Of a stretch of 32,826 nt of DNA, positions 1 through 7,046 are shown piece by piece (within the stretch, counting starts at the first letter, position 1; every line of letters begins with the position of its first letter). Origin of the DNA: Actinomycetota bacterium (GTDB lineage: Bacteria > Actinomycetota > Actinomycetes > Streptosporangiales > Streptosporangiaceae); NCBI GenBank assembly GCA_027314595.1, contig DAHVAN010000135.1, positions 1 through 32,826 of the forward strand, given 5' to 3'. A program made the position numbers and the translations under genes. Below the pieces are notes generated by a model. It had not been told where the DNA came from. It was given only the letters and a program-made list of their open reading frames with translations, and made no database searches.

Positions 1-248
1 GCGGACATGAGCACCGCCGATGCTTCCGCCTTCAGCCCGCCAGATCACGCACCCAACCCCGGCAAGCCGGCCGTGTCGCGAAACGGTCCGATCCGCGCCG
101 TTCCCAGGCAGCCGCTGCCCCTCAAAAATGCGAAACTCCAGAAATGTTCATCTGGCCCTGTGGATATGTGGATAAATTTTCACCCGGCAGGTCGATGTGA
201 ATTCTCGTCGGATGGCGGCTTCCATAAGAGCAATGAATTAACCCCCAG

Positions 249-927
249 GCTAAGGACGGCTCATACCGGGTGCTCGACATACCGCCCTTTCTCGTGGCCC
301 TGCTGCGGTGGGCCGTCAAGAACCGGCTTCGTTCATGCTCATGCCCGCTGCTTGATGACGGTCGCCCTGTATCTGTATGCAAGGGCGACGATCCTGAGCG
401 TGAGGGCTTCTACGATCCCACGCCGGCGAACTACCTCTTCCTCGGCCCCAGGGGCGGGCACCCGCGCCGGTCGAACTACGCCGACGACTTCCTGACGCCG
501 GCCGCCGAGGGACTGCACCCGCAACGCGACGGCGCCAGGAGGCCGGTCTACGTCAAAGCCGAGCCGTGGCCGGGCATCCCGATCCGCAAGGGAAACCGCA
601 AGACACAAGGCCGCAGACCTAGCGGACGGCACCTGGCCGAACCTCACAGGCAAGGTCAAACCACACGATTACCGGCACACGCACGCGACGATCCTGGAGA
701 ACTCGGACGTCAAGAAGGTGCTTCAGATGGATCGCCGGGGCCATGCCCTGGCGGGAATGGACTCTGTTTACGTCCACGTGACGGACGAGATGCGGCAGCA
801 CTAGTGCGATGCCCTCGAAGGACTCTGGTGGACGGGGATCGCGGAGCGTTACCAGATGGCACCCCGGTCCGCCGTCGCGATCCTCGACGACATCTTGCTC
901 TCCTACGCCCAGACGAGCACCGCCTAG
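249..927 (+). pseudogene. Degenerate tyrosine site-specific recombinase (integrase), C-terminal remnant
   Basis: This is the C-terminal two thirds of an actinomycete phage/ICE-type tyrosine integrase, broken in at least three places. From about 249 one frame reads homologous segments including VLDIPPFLVALLRWA, YLFLGPRGGHPRRSNYAD and PWPGIPIRKGN. Near 600-613 the reading moves to the next frame and continues with DLADGTWPNL, then RHTHAT (catalytic Arg and the following His), GHA (third-box His) and VYVHV (catalytic Tyr). An in-frame TAG at 802-804 interrupts the tail, but the same frame goes on to a further stop at 925-927 with integrase-like sequence (RYQMAPRSAVAILDD). The N-terminal DNA-binding part is absent: a stop lies at 234-236, and nothing recognisable is seen in 1-248. 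It points at the 3' end of the adjacent tRNA-Thr gene, the usual arrangement for an integrase beside its attachment site. No active enzyme is expected. Confidence 0.85.
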
Positions 928-966
928 CAGGGTTCTGCCCCCCAAACTGCCCCCCACGACGACAAG

Positions 967-996
967 AGGCCCTTCCCCAGACAGGGGAAAGGGCCT
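967..996. terminator. Hairpin between integrase remnant and tRNA-Thr
   Basis: Left arm AGGCCCTTCCCC (967-978) pairs with GGGGAAAGGGCCT (984-996) with one bulged A and a 5-base loop. A short T run follows on the plus strand. It lies just past the 3' end of the minus-strand tRNA and just past the end of the plus-strand integrase remnant, so it could stop transcription from either side. Called from structure only. Confidence 0.5.
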
Positions 997-1006
997 TTGA
1001 GCTGCG

Positions 1007-1079
1007 AGCCCCGTTACGGAATCGAACCGTAGACCTTCTCCTTACCATGGAGACGCTCTGCCGACTGAGCTAACGGGGC
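1007..1079 (-). tRNA. tRNA-Thr, anticodon GGU
   Basis: Read on the minus strand, 73 bases fold as a full cloverleaf. The acceptor stem is GCCCCGT/ACGGGGC, the D stem GCTC/GAGC, the anticodon stem TCTCC/GGAGA with loop ATGGTAA, and the T stem TACGG/CCGTA with loop TTCGATT. Loop bases 34-36 are GGT, which reads threonine ACC/ACU codons. CCA is not encoded: the bases after the discriminator read CGC. The gene's 3' end faces the broken integrase, so this tRNA was probably the chromosomal attachment site of the lost element and was restored intact. Confidence 0.96.
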
Positions 1080-1106
1080 GGCTACCGCGTACCGGCGTGC
1101 TTAGAG

Positions 1107-1112
1107 AGCATA
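1107..1112 (-). promoter_or_regulatory. Probable -10 box of tRNA-Thr
   Basis: On the minus strand TATGCT (TAnnnT pattern) lies about 28 bases before the tRNA 5' end, leaving a leader of roughly 20 bases. No convincing -35 is visible at 16-18 bases. Confidence 0.35.
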
Positions 1113-1547
1113 GCGCACCTTCTGTCATGCCCGCGTTCCACTCCCACGCGGCAGACGTACGCATGCGCGCCGGTGATCCCGGCCGCGCCAGCTCGCATGC
1201 ACGACCTCACGCCAACGGCGGTGACCCGCGCTGCCCACGGGGCGTGCGTGTCGGTGGCGAACCGCGCCGCAGTTGGCGGAGGGACTGGCCGGCGCGGCTC
1301 CTCAGCGATGTTTTCCCGGGATTCTGGGACGGCAAGAGCTGACGGCTGGTCGCGACTTCCCGATCCCTCATCCCGAACGTGCGGTGACTCCTCCCCAGCG
1401 CCCCGCTTTCGTGATCGGCCGCCCGCCTGGCCGGTTATCGGCTCCTGCGGCAGCACGGCTTCGGCCTGCGTGCACTCGCGCCCCCTGGTCAGGCACACGG
1501 CGACGGCGGCGGTTCGCTCGCTGCTCACCGAGGCGCGGTTGCGTAGA
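1113..1547. other. Non-coding stretch with no recognised gene
   Basis: The space between the tRNA promoter and the terminator of the next gene holds several long open frames. None has family-like sequence, a good ribosome site or a convincing amino-acid composition. They are best read as chance frames in high-GC DNA. Confidence 0.6.
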
Positions 1548-1588
1548 CGCCGGCTGCCGCCGTCCTATGCGGACGGCGGCAGCCGGCG
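1548..1588 (-). terminator. 18-bp perfect hairpin after the secreted hydrolase-like gene
   Basis: Bases 1548-1565 and 1571-1588 are perfect inverted repeats of 18 bp around the 5-base loop TATGC. The structure begins 13 bases beyond the TGA of the minus-strand gene at 1602. There is no T run, which is common for actinomycete terminators. Confidence 0.75.
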
Positions 1589-1601
1589 CAGCGGCCAGGG
1601 A

Positions 1602-2627
1602 TCAGCTCTGGAAACCCGGGTTGGCGGTCGAGATGTCGTAGCTGCTGCCCCAGTACCACTGCGTGGCGTTGGAGCCGGGCAGCACGTGCGGGACGCCCGT
1701 AGGGTCGGCGATCCAGTACCGGACCTTGGACTGCATCCACTGCGGGAGGCTAGCCACGTTGTCCTTGACCGCCTGCCATTCAGAAACCATCGTGTACACG
1801 ATTGCGACGCCATTGGGGTGAGCGCTGAGCCTGGCCCTGACCCACGCCGCCGCGCCATAGGGGGTGGCGTCGCCCGGCTCGACGTCGAGCGCGTTGGCGT
1901 TCGGGTCACTGCCGATGGTGTCGATCCACAGCACGTGCCCGCGGCCGGCCACGGAGGCCGGCGAGACAGCGTAGCCGCCGGTGGCGTAAGTCGCCACGTC
2001 CTGGTGAGGCGGGATCGCGCCCGGCATCACCGAGTCGTAGATGAGATACGGCTTGGTCACCGGCGCAGGGGCCTGCACGTGGTGCGCGGGCGCGGCATGC
2101 GCGGGCGCGGCATGCGCCGGGGCTGGCTTGGCGGCCGGTGGGCGAGCCTGCCGCGGGCTAGGCGCGGCGGCGGCCGGGGTCGTCGCCTGGTGGGGCCCGG
2201 TTGAGGTCCCGACAGTGCCGAAGCCGTGCGAGGCGATGCTCGCGCCCGAGAGCACTGACATCGCGTCGTCCGCTAGCGTGCCCGCGAAGCCCGGCGCGAG
2301 AGCGTCATTGGAATCGAGCTGGACGCGGCCGTGCCGCGGCTGGGCAGCCGGGCCGTCCTGCGTGTGCTTCAGGCCGAGGACCGCGTTGAAGCCGGACGCG
2401 GTGGCATGATCCGCTGAGGAGGCTGCCTGGGCGTGGGCGTCAAGAGCGAGATTCGCGATCCCGCCGGCCCACGGCGTCGGGCCGGCTGACGCCCCTATCG
2501 CACCCACTCCGGCCGCCGCGACGGCGGTCGCGACGACCGCCGACAGGCGCGAATGCTTACGCGCCAGGCGGCCGACCTTGTGATGCAGGCGGGACTGGGA
2601 ATGTGCAGGGATATATCGGGGGGACAA
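1602..2627 (-). CDS. Secreted protein with C-terminal GH25/DUF1906-like domain
   Basis: 341 residues from a TTG start preceded by AAGGG at a 7-base spacing; no ATG fits better. The N terminus is basic (RLHHKVGRLARKHSR) followed by an Ala/Gly/Val-rich hydrophobic stretch at about residues 28-50, a plausible signal peptide or membrane anchor. Residues 50-190 are low complexity, including Ala-Pro-His repeats (APAHAAPAHAAPAHH). The folded part, from about 193 to the end, begins LIYDSVMPGAIPP and contains VLWIDTIGSDPNA and LDVEPGDATP. The acidic DVEPGD element and the later YTMVSEW and YWIADPTG segments recall TIM-barrel GH25-like or DUF1906-like hydrolases. The domain is short for GH25, and activity on peptidoglycan is only a guess. 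It ends at a strong hairpin and appears monocistronic. Confidence 0.75.
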   Translation of the reverse strand: MSPRYIPAHSQSRLHHKVGRLARKHSRLSAVVATAVAAAGVGAIGASAGPTPWAGGIANLALDAHAQAASSADHATASGFNAVLGLKHTQDGPAAQPRHGRVQLDSNDALAPGFAGTLADDAMSVLSGASIASHGFGTVGTSTGPHQATTPAAAAPSPRQARPPAAKPAPAHAAPAHAAPAHHVQAPAPVTKPYLIYDSVMPGAIPPHQDVATYATGGYAVSPASVAGRGHVLWIDTIGSDPNANALDVEPGDATPYGAAAWVRARLSAHPNGVAIVYTMVSEWQAVKDNVASLPQWMQSKVRYWIADPTGVPHVLPGSNATQWYWGSSYDISTANPGFQS

Positions 2628-3326
2628 AGCCTAGCCCTTGTGTCCGTGGGCGCCCTAACATCGGGAGGCGCTCGGTTCTCACCCGGGCGCTGCCGGCCGG
2701 TGCGACGCACCGTAGCGACGACAGGGGCGTGGACGCTGACGCGGGTCAAGGCGACGTGTTGCGGGGGTGCAACCATCTCACACCTGGGTGCTATCTGGCA
2801 CCAGTTAACAGCCGATTGCACGTGCGCATGCTGTGAACGAAGTGAAACAAACTATGACATGTCTCACACTTGAGCCGGATCCCCTGCGCCATAAGGGTTT
2901 CCGAGGCCGCGCGCCGCCGACCCTGGTATCGGGTTTGCGAGGCCGCGCGCCGCCAGGCCCGGCATGGGGTTCGCGAGCCGCGCCGGGAGGGATGAGCTCT
3001 CACCGGACGCGGCAGCCAGGGCCGTCGGGGCGCCGCGCCCCGCGGCAAGCGATCGAGGCAACATGATGCCTGAAATGTACTAGCTTGCGGCGATATTCGA
3101 CGGCAGGAACCAGATAGTGCCCACGGAACGTCCAAGGTGACAGGCTGGATCACCGGCGTTCCGGACGGTGATCAGTTTCGGATGCTGGGTAGTGGTGAAA
3201 GTGGTGCCGGTCGCCGAGCTTGGTGCCCAATGGTGGGCGTACGAGCCGGCTTACACGCCGGGTGAAGCCACTCCATACTGGATAGGTCGTCCCGGAGCAG
3301 CAACGAACAGCACTGGCAGGGCATTC
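2628..3326. other. 699-bp divergent intergenic region
   Basis: This separates the divergent genes starting at 2627 and 3327, so it should hold both promoters. It includes a GC-rich 36-bp-period repeat (2895-2984) and an AT-richer patch near 2790-2880. A frame upstream of 3327 is open back to 3168 but lacks a ribosome site. A c-di-AMP riboswitch, common before actinomycete wall hydrolases, was looked for and not convincingly seen. Confidence 0.5.
2895..2984. repeat. 36-bp-period tandem repeat, about 2.5 copies
   Basis: GGGTTT(C/G)CGAGGCCGCGCG followed by CCGCC occurs at 2895-2918 and 2931-2954, identical but for one base. A degraded third copy starts at 2967. The spacers between copies are 12 bases. 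The period of 36 is a multiple of three, and on the minus strand it would read a GLANPxPGxAAR-type repeat in a short frame, but no ribosome site or known family supports a gene. Confidence 0.75.
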
Positions 3327-4673
3327 ATGCGTTTCGCGCACGTACGACCGGTGGGCGCCAGCCTCGTGACGGGTGGCGTCCTGCTCGCGACGGCCGCCGG
3401 GTTCTCCGTGGCCGCCCTGGCGGCAGCCCCGGCGAGCATGTCTGGCACGGTGGCGCCGCCCTTGTCGGTGACATCGGCGCAGACAGCGAGCGGAAAGGGC
3501 CAGCAGTGCCAGGTGCTGCAGATTCCGCGGTCGCTGTCACCCACCGATACGACGCCCGCCTCCGGCAATACCCCTCCCACCGGCAGCGTGACACCCACCG
3601 GCAGCGCAACTCCCACGGGCACCGCGACAGCCACCGCTACCGCGACAGCCACCGGCACTCCCACTGGCGGCGCGACGCCGACCGGGACCGCGGGCCAGAG
3701 CACCGCGCCCGCCCGCTCGGAGACCGCGGCCGTCGCCCCGGGGCCGGACAGCACGCCCATCCCGGTCAAGGGCGGCGGGACGACGAGGAACGTGCGCCTG
3801 TGCGTCGCGCTTGCGCGCGGCGAGGCGACGGTCGAGCGCGGGCATGCGGCCTCGTGGGTGGTGACCGCGTGGTCGAAGGGCGGTAACGTGCCCGGCGCCG
3901 CCATCAGGCTGGTGACGGTGCCGTCGAGCCTGTCCCCGAAGTTCAGCTTCGGATGCGGCAGCCATGACGGAACCGCGAAGTGCGGGCTCGGCGAGGTAGC
4001 CACTCAGTCGGCGCAGCGGCAGTTGCAGGCACAGGTCACCGTGCCAGCCACCGCGACCACGGTGACGTCCGTCCAGCTACGGGTCATCGGCAGCGCGAAA
4101 TATCTGCCCAAGGATCCGGTCGCGTCCGTGACGATACCGGTAACGGCCGCCTCGACCGGGACCGGAGGCGGGACCGGAGGCGGCACCGGGACCGGAGGCG
4201 GGACCGGAGGCGGCACAGGGACCGGCACCGGAAGCGGCGGCACCACCACGACGACATCGCCGCTCCCGCTCGGAGGCGGCCTGCCGACCGTGAACACCCC
4301 GGGCTCGACGCTGAGCCCCGGCGGCAACGCGGGGGGCCTGTTCCCGACGCTCAGCCCTTCGCCGCACGCGTCGCCCGGCGCGCCAGGGCAGGAGGATGCG
4401 AACGCGCGGACGGTCGCGAACACGTCCGCCCTGCCGCTTGGCGCGCCCGTGGTCGGCGCCCAGCTCATCGGCCTGGGCGTGCTCGCGCTGGCGTTCGTGC
4501 TCACGCTCACCAGGCTGTCGGTCCGCCGCCGCCCCGCCCCGGGCACGCTCGCCGTGGCGCAGTCGCCGGCCGGACCCGCCGCGCCAGCCGCGGGCCCGGC
4601 CGGCGCCGGCAAGGAAGCGGACGCGGCCAAGGACGTGACGGGCGCGGACGCCAAGGACGCCAAGGGGGACTAA
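3327..4673 (+). CDS. Wall-spanning Thr/Pro/Gly-rich membrane protein, unrecognised family
   Basis: 448 residues from ATG, with GGCAGGG five bases upstream. Residues about 10-40 are a hydrophobic export signal (ASLVTGGVLLATAAGF). A Thr/Pro/Ala/Gly stretch follows with TPTGSATPTGTATATAT-type repeats. A compact region then runs from about 145 to 275, beginning TTRNVRLCVALARGEATVERG, and looks like an Ig-like beta domain; it contains two cysteines (FGCGS and AKCGLG) that could form a disulfide. A second linker is built from GTGGG repeats. A single membrane helix near the C terminus (VGAQLIGLGVLALAFVLTL) is followed by RRR and a charged Ala/Lys/Asp tail. This layout suits a protein anchored in the membrane and reaching through the cell wall. 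It converges on the next gene with a gap of 19 bases. Function unknown. Confidence 0.8.
   Translation: MRFAHVRPVGASLVTGGVLLATAAGFSVAALAAAPASMSGTVAPPLSVTSAQTASGKGQQCQVLQIPRSLSPTDTTPASGNTPPTGSVTPTGSATPTGTATATATATATGTPTGGATPTGTAGQSTAPARSETAAVAPGPDSTPIPVKGGGTTRNVRLCVALARGEATVERGHAASWVVTAWSKGGNVPGAAIRLVTVPSSLSPKFSFGCGSHDGTAKCGLGEVATQSAQRQLQAQVTVPATATTVTSVQLRVIGSAKYLPKDPVASVTIPVTAASTGTGGGTGGGTGTGGGTGGGTGTGTGSGGTTTTTSPLPLGGGLPTVNTPGSTLSPGGNAGGLFPTLSPSPHASPGAPGQEDANARTVANTSALPLGAPVVGAQLIGLGVLALAFVLTLTRLSVRRRPAPGTLAVAQSPAGPAAPAAGPAGAGKEADAAKDVTGADAKDAKGD
4155..4214 (+). repeat. Perfect 30-bp tandem duplication encoding Gly/Thr linker
   Basis: Bases 4155-4184 and 4185-4214 are identical 30-bp units inside the coding sequence, giving a duplicated TGTGGGTGGG-type linker. 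Unit length is ten codons, so copy number can change without breaking the frame. Confidence 0.85.
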
Positions 4674-4692
4674 CCCTCGGGGTGGCGGCCGC

Positions 4693-6798
4693 CTACTTCG
4701 CGTAGAGCTCGAGGTCCGGGCGGACCGTGTCCAGCGTGCGGGCGAGCGTGGTCGTCGACATCGTGGGCGACACGAGCTCTCCGAAGCTGTCGTTGTCGAA
4801 CCACACGCACATCGCGACGCCCTCGCCGTTGGCGGTGGCTTCGGCGCAGGCCGCCTCGCCGCCGAGGGATCCGGCGGGCACCACCTTGGCGCCGGGATAG
4901 GTCTGCGTGAAGTTCGCGATCGACGTGGCGGGCGCGGCGCTCGCCAGCTTGCCGCCGATGAACATGAAGATCTGCGCGTTGCTGCCGGGGGCGGTGCTGC
5001 CCTGGGCGTACACGGCGGACACCACGTCGCTGGCCTGGCCCGCGCTGGTCTTCACGACCTCGTTGCGAAGCGTCTGTACCTGCATCTGCTTCTCGAGGTT
5101 CGGCATGCGGGTGAACGCGCCGGCCTGGTCAGGCGCGACGACCGTGTGCGCGGGGCCGCTCGGCCCGGAGAACACGTACTTCATCAGCACGCCGCCGATC
5201 GCGCCCGCGGCGACGACCGCGATGGCGCCGAGGGCCATCCACTGCCTGCGGTCGCCGCTGCGACCGCGGCGGCGGCCGCCCGCGCGCCGCGTGCCCGTGT
5301 CGTCGCCGGTCTCGCCCTGCCGCTCCGCGGTGCGCACGTAGGCGGCGGGAAGCTGCTGCTCGGGCTCGTCGTCCAGGTACAGGTCGGCGACCAGCGCGTC
5401 GATCGTGGTCTCGTCCGGCCAGTTCAGCGGCTGGCGTTCCGGCGGCGGGAGCAGGCTGGTCGCCGGCCGGCCTGAGCCTGACGCGGGCCGCAGCGCGCGC
5501 ATGTTCTCGATCCGCGTCTCGTCGAAAACCGGGACGTCGAACCGGGTGTGGTCCGCCCGCACGTCATCGGCGCGCAGGTCAAACCGCGTCTCGTCAAGGC
5601 CGCGCCGACGCCGGCCCGGGCGCGGCCCTGCAAGAGCCGCAGGTCCGCCGGGTACAGGATCCTGATATCCGGAACGGAACGGGCCGTCTGTGCCGAACCC
5701 GTCGTTGCCGTAACCGACGGGCTCGTCCTCCCGGCGTGCGTCTTCGTCCGGGAGCCACAGGCTGTCCAGCCGCGTGTCGTCGTAGCGCGGCATGTCGAAG
5801 CGGGTCTCGTCGAAGCGGGGGCTGGCGGGGTTGCCGCGGCCCGCGTCCCGGGCGGGAGCACCGTACCGGTAGTCGCCGTGCCCGGGAGCGTCGCCATAGC
5901 GCGAGTCGCCGTGGCGAGGGTCGTCATAGCGAGGGTCGCCGTGGCGAGGGTCGTCATAGCGAGGGTCGTCGTGGCGGGCGTCGTCATAGCGAGGATCGTC
6001 GTAGGAGAGCCGGTCGTAGCTCGGCTCGTCGTAGCCGACGGCCTCGAAGTCGCCGGTCCCGATGATGCCGGACAGGTCGTAGCCCGGGCCGTCGATGCCG
6101 GGCCGGGAGTAGGTGGAGCCGTTGTAGCCGGCTGGGTCATATGCCCCGGCGCCGCGGGCGCCGGGTCCGTAGCCGTCCGGGTCCGCGTGCCTGCCCTGCC
6201 GCCGGTAGCCGTCCGGATCCGGGTAGGCGGGCTCCTCACCGTCGTAGCGCAGCGGCCGGTCGTAGTCCCAGGGCTGCTGATACGCGTCCGGCGCCGGGTA
6301 GGCCTCGGGGGTCGCCGGCGGGTAGGCCAGTTCGATGTGGGCAGGCTCGTCGTAGTCCTGCGCGGTGTACCCGTAGTCCTGCGCGGTGGGCGCGGAGAGC
6401 GCGTACCCGGGCCCGGCGTAGCCGGATGGCGCCTGGGTGGTCTCGACGAACCCGCGAACGGTGCGGGTACCCGCGATCCCGGAGTCCTGCGACGCCGGGC
6501 CGTCGTAGCCGAGGTCGCTGTAGCCGGGGTCGCCGTAACCGTGGTCGGCGGCGGAAGGCCGGCCGTAGCCGCCCGCGTCGTCGCCATACCCGGAGCCGGA
6601 GAACGCGGCGTACGGGTGCTCGCCGTGGCTGGCGGGCGGCTGCGGCGTGTAAGGCGCCGGGTAGCGGTATTCGCCGTCTCGGTACTCCAGGTCAGAGTAC
6701 CCGGTTGGCCATGAGATGTCCGGGCCGAACGGCACCTGCCGCTGATCCGTTGCAAGCCTCCCATGGTCATCCTGGGTATGCGGCCATCCGCTCCTCAT
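4693..6798 (-). CDS. Large intrinsically disordered single-pass membrane protein
   Basis: 701 residues from ATG with GAGGTGA seven bases upstream. Residues 1 to about 515 are disordered and dominated by Tyr, Asp, Pro, Gly and Arg, with RYDDPRHGDP-type repeats near 270-310. An acidic motif of the form D(E/D/H)TRFD recurs six times (DETRFD twice, DDTRLD, DHTRFD, DETRIE, DETTID) before a basic stretch (RRAGGRRRGRSGDRRQ). One membrane helix follows at about 520-543 (WMALGAIAVVAAGAIGG). The remaining 158 residues should be outside the cell and form a small folded domain with two cysteines (near 651 and 664) that may pair. The topology, a long cytoplasmic tail with a small sensor-like exterior, is like accessory membrane proteins of actinomycetes, but I do not recognise the family. 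The 248 bases upstream should hold its promoter. Confidence 0.85.
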   Translation of the reverse strand: MRSGWPHTQDDHGRLATDQRQVPFGPDISWPTGYSDLEYRDGEYRYPAPYTPQPPASHGEHPYAAFSGSGYGDDAGGYGRPSAADHGYGDPGYSDLGYDGPASQDSGIAGTRTVRGFVETTQAPSGYAGPGYALSAPTAQDYGYTAQDYDEPAHIELAYPPATPEAYPAPDAYQQPWDYDRPLRYDGEEPAYPDPDGYRRQGRHADPDGYGPGARGAGAYDPAGYNGSTYSRPGIDGPGYDLSGIIGTGDFEAVGYDEPSYDRLSYDDPRYDDARHDDPRYDDPRHGDPRYDDPRHGDSRYGDAPGHGDYRYGAPARDAGRGNPASPRFDETRFDMPRYDDTRLDSLWLPDEDARREDEPVGYGNDGFGTDGPFRSGYQDPVPGGPAALAGPRPGRRRRGLDETRFDLRADDVRADHTRFDVPVFDETRIENMRALRPASGSGRPATSLLPPPERQPLNWPDETTIDALVADLYLDDEPEQQLPAAYVRTAERQGETGDDTGTRRAGGRRRGRSGDRRQWMALGAIAVVAAGAIGGVLMKYVFSGPSGPAHTVVAPDQAGAFTRMPNLEKQMQVQTLRNEVVKTSAGQASDVVSAVYAQGSTAPGSNAQIFMFIGGKLASAAPATSIANFTQTYPGAKVVPAGSLGGEAACAEATANGEGVAMCVWFDNDSFGELVSPTMSTTTLARTLDTVRPDLELYAK
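5911..6000 (-). repeat. Three tandem 30-bp coding repeats
   Basis: Units 5911-5940, 5941-5970 and 5971-6000 align without gaps. The first two differ by one base and the last two by three. A more diverged unit precedes them at 5881-5910. They encode the Asp/Tyr/His/Pro repeat (RYDDPRHGDP) of the disordered region, and their length of ten codons keeps the frame. Confidence 0.85.
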
Positions 6799-7046
6799 GT
6801 GGCGGTCACCTCTGTGTGTCTTCGACGTACCTGCGGTTCGGGCAAGGTCACAACATCATCTCGGCAAACACTCATCTTTTCTACCGGAACGGGCATATCG
6901 GCGTGTCGCCTCTGGGACAAATTCGGTGAAAGCCCATGAAACCGGGCATTCCGCGTACGCACTGTTACATTCACGAGACACAACGTAGCCCTTTGCTAGG
7001 CCGTACGCGTGGAACTTGGGCCGATTTTTCAACGGCGGAGCCGGTT

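Noticed and set aside
7-495. Possible gene at the left edge
   Set aside because: It crosses the integrase remnant in another frame and has no recognisable sequence; no ribosome site can be judged at the window edge.
1082-1528. 148-codon minus-strand open frame upstream of tRNA-Thr
   Set aside because: No ribosome site, no family resemblance and it would overlap the tRNA promoter.
1173-2204. 343-codon plus-strand open frame
   Set aside because: Mostly antisense to the secreted hydrolase-like gene and across its hairpin terminator; Arg/Val/Gly-rich without motifs.
2628-2870. Possible c-di-AMP (ydaO-type) riboswitch before the secreted protein
   Set aside because: Short stretches such as CGGGTGAGAACC were tempting, but the conserved blocks of the aptamer are not present in order.
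5881-6000. CRISPR-like regular repeats
   Set aside because: The 30-bp units are contiguous, without spacers, and encode an in-frame peptide repeat.
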